From Silene noctiflora (taxonomy: Eukaryota > Streptophyta > Magnoliopsida > Caryophyllales > Caryophyllaceae), in NCBI GenBank assembly GCA_009801015.1, contig VHZZ01001331.1:121186-145001 (forward strand): a stretch of DNA of 23,816 bases, given 5' to 3'. This document shows positions 19,678 to 23,816 of this stretch, one piece after another. How positions within the stretch are numbered: the stretch's first letter is position 1; each line of letters begins with the position of its first letter. Both the position numbers and the translations under genes were made by a program. Under the pieces are notes generated by a model. The model did no database searches. It saw nothing but the letters and a program-made list of their open reading frames with translations, and was not told where the DNA came from.

Positions 19678-20217
19678 TTAATTAAGGATTTTTTAACATC
19701 AATAAACCCAAGTTTTAACATTTTTCCATTTTAAATCCCAAGTTTGGGTCTTTTCAAAATAATTCCAAGTTTACTCTATCTATTCCATTTTTGAACCAAA
19801 TCTTAACAGACATGGTTTTTCACTAGAAAAAAATATATTAAATTTCAGTTTAAGAAATTTAAGGTACGTTTAAAGAAATATTCGCCCGATTTAAGATGAT
19901 TTTTGACAAAAATTGGGATACAACGATTTTTTTTTGTTCTAATTCTTTTGTATTAACATTTATTTTCTAGTTATCTTACATTTTAAGTCATTTAACGTTG
20001 AATTGATTAGTGTCAACTCTCAAAAACAAGTTTTGGTTATTCTAATTGTAGTTTAATGTAATTTTTTGAACGAAAAATTAACCCCATTAGGTTTGGGTCC
20101 AAAAACAGAATACATGATGTAAACTTAGGATTATTTTGGGAAGATTCAAACCTGGGATTAAAAATGGAAGAATATTGAAACTTGAGATTATTGGTGGTAA
20201 GTTTTTCTTTAATTAAT
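19678..20217. mobile_element. Long-arm foldback element, about 540 bp
   Basis: The left arm (TTAATTAAGG ... AATCCCAAGTTTGGGTC ... AAATAATTCCAAGTTTAC) is repeated inverted at the right (TGTAAACTTAGGATTATTTT ... GGGATTAAAAATGGAAG ... TTAATTAA). Arms are about 130 bp around an AT-rich centre with no transposase. Open frames inside it follow the repeat. Confidence 0.7.
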
Positions 20218-20221
20218 GATC

Positions 20222-21060
20222 GAGACAATGAATCTTACTGTGTGACAGAAAAGGATGATAAAATTACTTGTAACGTGTAACGGTGTAAATTAGAGTCTCA
20301 CAGTGGATGAAAAGGTGTCTGACTTGTATTCGTGGTATCTTGTTTTTATTAGGTTTATCAAATGTTACCAAATACATATCCTAAGTTTAATTTTCAAGTC
20401 GATTGAACCTTCTAAGGTTATATCCTAACCACAAGTTACCCTAACTACTCCAATTAATCCAACTTGGATCATCAACTTGTTTCATTCTCGTCATGCTGCA
20501 TGACTCGTGCATAGTTAATTTTTTTTGCTATTTACTTTTTCATTTTCAACATAATTTGATTTATTATACTACTTCTATAACATGAGTTATTTTCGCGTTC
20601 TAATAGTAGTATAAGAAAAAAAAGTCGTCTACCTACATACAGACTAGTTAAAAACAAATCCTAAGGGGAAAATTAGCAAAGTTGTAGTTGTGGAGTTAGA
20701 GTTCTAGAAAGGCTAACCGGAACACTCATCCTGCTGAATGATAAAAAATTCATAATATGTAGTTAGTTTTTTCGATTTGTTTTGAGTTTACATTAAACCA
20801 TTACTCATTCTTCTCCACTTAAGATTTTTGTCTCCACTAAATTTAAATTCTGACTCCGCTAAAATTATGAAGACTAGCCATCAAGTGTCTAAATTAAGAA
20901 AATAATTATAATTTGGATCATAGTTATATATGGAGTTATGATACCGTGCCACTAACCAATACTTCGTAGTTATGAACGTAACTTGTATTAATACCTAACC
21001 TAATTTCAACATTTTCGACTACACATAAGAAGATAAGATAATGAAGGTGATGCATAAGCA
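20222..21060. other. AT-rich intergenic DNA
   Basis: I saw no gene, RNA gene or complete element. It holds only short T-tracts and fragments reading CTCCACT/CTCCGCT near 20813-20865. Confidence 0.6.
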
Positions 21061-21065
21061 ACCAT

Positions 21066-21230
21066 ATAAATTTGTCGCAAGTTGAAAATAGATAGTGTCC
21101 TTCTCACAATATGCAAGTGCTAAATTAAGTGGGAATTAAATGGAGCACTCCACTTGTCCTCCCACTTGCGATATTGTGAGAGGGGCATTATCCGTCTTCA
21201 GCTTATAACAGATAGTACCCGTCTTTAATT
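21066..21230. mobile_element. MITE, palindromic GACGGA family, copy E
   Basis: The left arm GTCGCAAGTTGAAAATAGAT, AGTGTCCTTCTCACAATATG pairs with the right arm ATATTGTGAGAGGGGCATTA, TCCGTCTTCAGC. The core carries TGGAGCACTCCACTTG. It is more diverged at its ends than copies A-C. Confidence 0.75.
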
Positions 21231-21599
21231 AGACATATTGAAGCAACAAACTGCACTGAAAACTACACTTCTACTATTTTGAAGACCGATTTGCATGCAA
21301 CATAATGACATCTACCCTTACAAGCAAAGAATACTGCCTTTAATAACCACACAAATATGTAAACCAAATTACACTTGGTTTCACATTCTTTCATTATTCT
21401 TATTTATTAGATTGCCTGCTTTTTCTGACTATCTAACTCATACAATTCATAGTCGGTCTCTGTTATAACGGTAATATTAGCCTTAAGATGAAATATGGAG
21501 TATTATTGTCTTAAAATAGTCCGTTGTTAGCCATATTCAAAATTTATTGCGAGGTTAATGATAAAAAATACTCCGTATTAAACAGAATTCAATATAATG

Positions 21600-21730
21600 A
21601 TACTCGTAGTGGAAGACCTCAGTTATACTTGGGAGAGGTCCCAGATTCTGTTGATTGTTCATATTTTAGTGTAAAATTATCATCTAGTCTCTCTTAATCC
21701 GCTATAATTGACTCTTATCATTTACTCCAA
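21600..21730 (+). mobile_element. Possible SINE remnant
   Basis: GGAAGACCTCAGTTATACTT, AGAGGTCCCAGATTCTG resembles a decayed tRNA-like head. It is followed by GTAAAATTATCATCTAGTCTC, shared with 6055-6079. No poly(A) tail or target duplication was found. Confidence 0.35.
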
Positions 21731-22242
21731 GATCCGCTAGTACAATATATATAATTGGAATGAAAGTCTACAAAATGTTGTAAAATTCTACGAAAAAAGG
21801 TTAGAATAAGCCATAAGGTGGCAACAGATGAGAAAAGTGCAAGGACTTTTCTGCATATGTGATAATCGATCATGTGTAGGCGTGTAGGGCATGTTGGGTT
21901 TGCACGTAACCTGTTAAATACGTATAATGAAGCTAAAGTAGCCAACCTTTCTTTGCTTCCATTCCACGAGATGTTTATGATTCCACATTCCCACCTAAGT
22001 GTATTTTGCATACCACATGATGTATAATCTTAAGACAATTTCAGAGAAATGTGTTTGAGCTGGTAGCTCAAATCTAAATACACAATTACAATAGTTGAGC
22101 TACTTTGCAAATAAGTCGTTAAGCTAAACTATTGAAGATACTCTTAGTATGCATGCATGTTTACTCGAGTTAAATTAATTTTAAGACAATTTGAGAGAAA
22201 TGTGTTGCAGAGTTTAAAGTCATTTTGAAAACAATACTCTAA

Positions 22243-22652
22243 GGCTCTGTTTGGCTAAGCATTTCAGGTACCTGATTTAGTCAAAGTAGTTTATTTGACC
22301 AAAATTTCAGGTACCTTATTTTTTTTAAGTGTTTGACAAGTAGCTTATTTAACCAAATAAGCTACCTGAAATGAAATGTTACGTAGAGTAGCATTTGAGA
22401 TTTCAGGTACCTGATTTGACTTGATTTTCCTTTTTTGCCCCTTAAATATATACTACTAAATAATTATCATATTCTTTTACGTAATTTCGTCAAAATCAGT
22501 TACCTTTTCAGTTAGTTTACCAAACATCTTTTTCTATAATAAGCTACCTTATCAGTTCCTAATTTTCAGTTGCCTTATCAGTTAGCTTTTCAGGTTTCAG
22601 TTAGATTTTCAGTTTTCAACTACCTTTTCAGTTAGTTTTACCAAACAGAGCC
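22243..22652. mobile_element. Tourist-like MITE with TAA target duplication
   Basis: The termini GGCTCTGTTTGG and CCAAACAGAGCC are flanked by TAA at 22240-22242 and 22653-22655, the hallmark of PIF/Harbinger Tourist elements. The 410 bp interior is dominated by TTTCAGGTACCT and TTTTCAGTTAGC/CTACCTT variants and has no transposase. Confidence 0.88.
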
Positions 22653-22655
22653 TAA

Positions 22656-23300
22656 ATTGAAGATTTGAAGCATATGATTAATTGTCCTCTCTAACAACAA
22701 ACTTGCATTGCAATGTGCAATATGAGAAGATCATTTCAATCAACTTTAGTAAGTTGTTTAAGGTGATAGTTGAGGTTCATTAATGATTTTATATTCTAAC
22801 ACAATATTTCATGCTCGTTCAAAATCAACTTGATTGTCTATAAAACATAGTATGATAGTAAATCATATACAAAATCTAATTTAATACCGCTTTATCCAAA
22901 GCTCATACGGAATATAAATATTTCATAAAGCTGTTGAACTAATATTTTCTTGATGTATATATAAATCTTCTCTAAATTCTTTATTTGATTATAAGTTCAT
23001 AAATTTCAAATTACACCGTACAGAGTACGACTCTATAATAAGTAGTCCTTAATAGGTAAGATAAGGTAGAATAAGGTCACACCCAATTTATTTGGGAGTA
23101 TATACGAGTACAATAATAATACAAGTCGGCATTAGAGACAAAAATACAAAATTAAAGGTGTCATACGCTCATAGCCGACTTTAGTTCACCAAAACAATTT
23201 AATTTAATTTCAAAAGAGTGTATCAAAGTTGAGGAAGTTGGAAACACTATGCGGAAATTCGAACATCGAGGATCATTGTCAAACAAATTAAGTACTTAGT
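22656..23300. other. AT-rich intergenic DNA
   Basis: No gene or complete element was recognised. The sequence is low in complexity and AT-rich. Confidence 0.6.
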
Positions 23301-23308
23301 GATTAAAA

Positions 23309-23616
23309 TTAGAGATGACCATCAGCCCGTCGTGGCCCCGGCCCGTCCAGTTTAGGCATCCATCGAATAGCCCGCCCCCGACCAGCCCGCCTCCCCTCTT
23401 GGTCTGGCCCGGGTCATGAATCTCAGGCCCAGCCCGCCCTTGGCCCGCTTATTTAGTAAAAAAATTTTTACATAGGCCCGCTAGCTTGGCCCGGGCCAAA
23501 CATTCTTCAAGCCCGGCCCGACCAAGCCCGACCTCCGCCCTGGCCGGTTTAGGGTCTGACCAGAGCAGCTCAGCCTGCCCCCTGGCCAGCCCGACTCGGC
23601 CCGAGGACACCTCTAA
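23309..23616. repeat. GC-rich GGCCCG repeat island 2
   Basis: It consists of scrambled GGCCCG/AGCCCG units bounded by TTAGAGATGACC on the left and GGACACCTCTAA on the right, which are imperfect inverted repeats. It resembles island 1 in composition. The bounded structure suggests a mobile or foldback origin. Confidence 0.7.
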
Positions 23617-23635
23617 TTAAGATTAAGGTATCGTG

Positions 23636-23719
23636 ATAATAGGTCATGAGTTTGGATCTACTTCTCCCTTATATTGTACTGACTTTGTGCCTTCATTTGA
23701 CACCAAAAAAAAAAAAAAA
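23636..23719 (+). mobile_element. 5'-truncated SINE ending in poly(A)
   Basis: AGGTCATGAGTTTGGATCTAC resembles a B-box region. It is followed by a short body and TTTGACACC plus a run of 16 A. The ACACC(A)n end is shared with the SINE at 12379. The 5' head is missing or lost at the border of the GC-rich island. Confidence 0.55.
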
Positions 23720-23816
23720 GTCTAATCTAGACATTCACATTATACGCCTTCATTAACAAATGTAAATATGTCCAGATATATTGAGTTCCTCCTATTTTTT
23801 TTTTTTTTTTTATACC

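Noticed and set aside
21718..22011. 97-residue minus-strand frame
   Set aside because: No family resemblance and no convincing promoter or splice context; it looks like a chance frame in intergenic DNA.

Overview
This is nuclear DNA from a flowering plant, most likely a eudicot. The three genes found have several introns with GT..AG borders, the proteins are plant-specific or plant-typical, and the AT-rich intergenic DNA is full of small non-autonomous transposons (Tourist, Stowaway and hAT-like MITEs) and tRNA-derived SINEs. I could not fix the genus.

Three protein genes can be reconstructed, all on the minus strand. (1) At 1626-5186, four exons encode a 452-residue DUF3537 multipass membrane protein, a plant relative of the insect gustatory/odorant-receptor superfamily. 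(2) At 9851-11620, with a non-coding first exon at about 12839-12975, lies a tiny gene for the small activating subunit of serine palmitoyltransferase (ssSPT, 55 or 53 residues). Its coding exons are too short to stand out as open reading frames; it was found by reading splice sites. (3) At 15969-18006, four exons encode a 458-residue secreted beta-1,3-glucanase (GH17 catalytic domain plus C-terminal X8/CBM43 domain).

Layout: 1-1300, AT-rich DNA with a 65-68 bp tandem repeat and a SINE remnant; 1300-5190, the DUF3537 gene; 5190-5410, its promoter with a tandem CCAAT array; 5520-5900, a GC-rich GGCCCG/GGCACG repeat; 6050-8250, a dense MITE cluster; 8250-9850, DNA without recognised features; 9850-13250, the ssSPT gene and promoter; 13440-13890, a large foldback repeat; 13890-15970, more MITEs; 15970-18160, the glucanase and promoter; 18160-23816, a gene-poor repeat-rich tail with a second GGCCCG island and a truncated SINE at its end.

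The three genes do not form a pathway. They are independent genes for membrane signalling or transport (DUF3537), ER sphingolipid synthesis (ssSPT) and cell-wall callose turnover (glucanase), separated by transposon debris. The most notable results are the hidden ssSPT gene with its stop codon overlapping a splice donor, the receptor-like DUF3537 gene with its CCAAT array, and a dispersed palindromic MITE family with at least five copies here.
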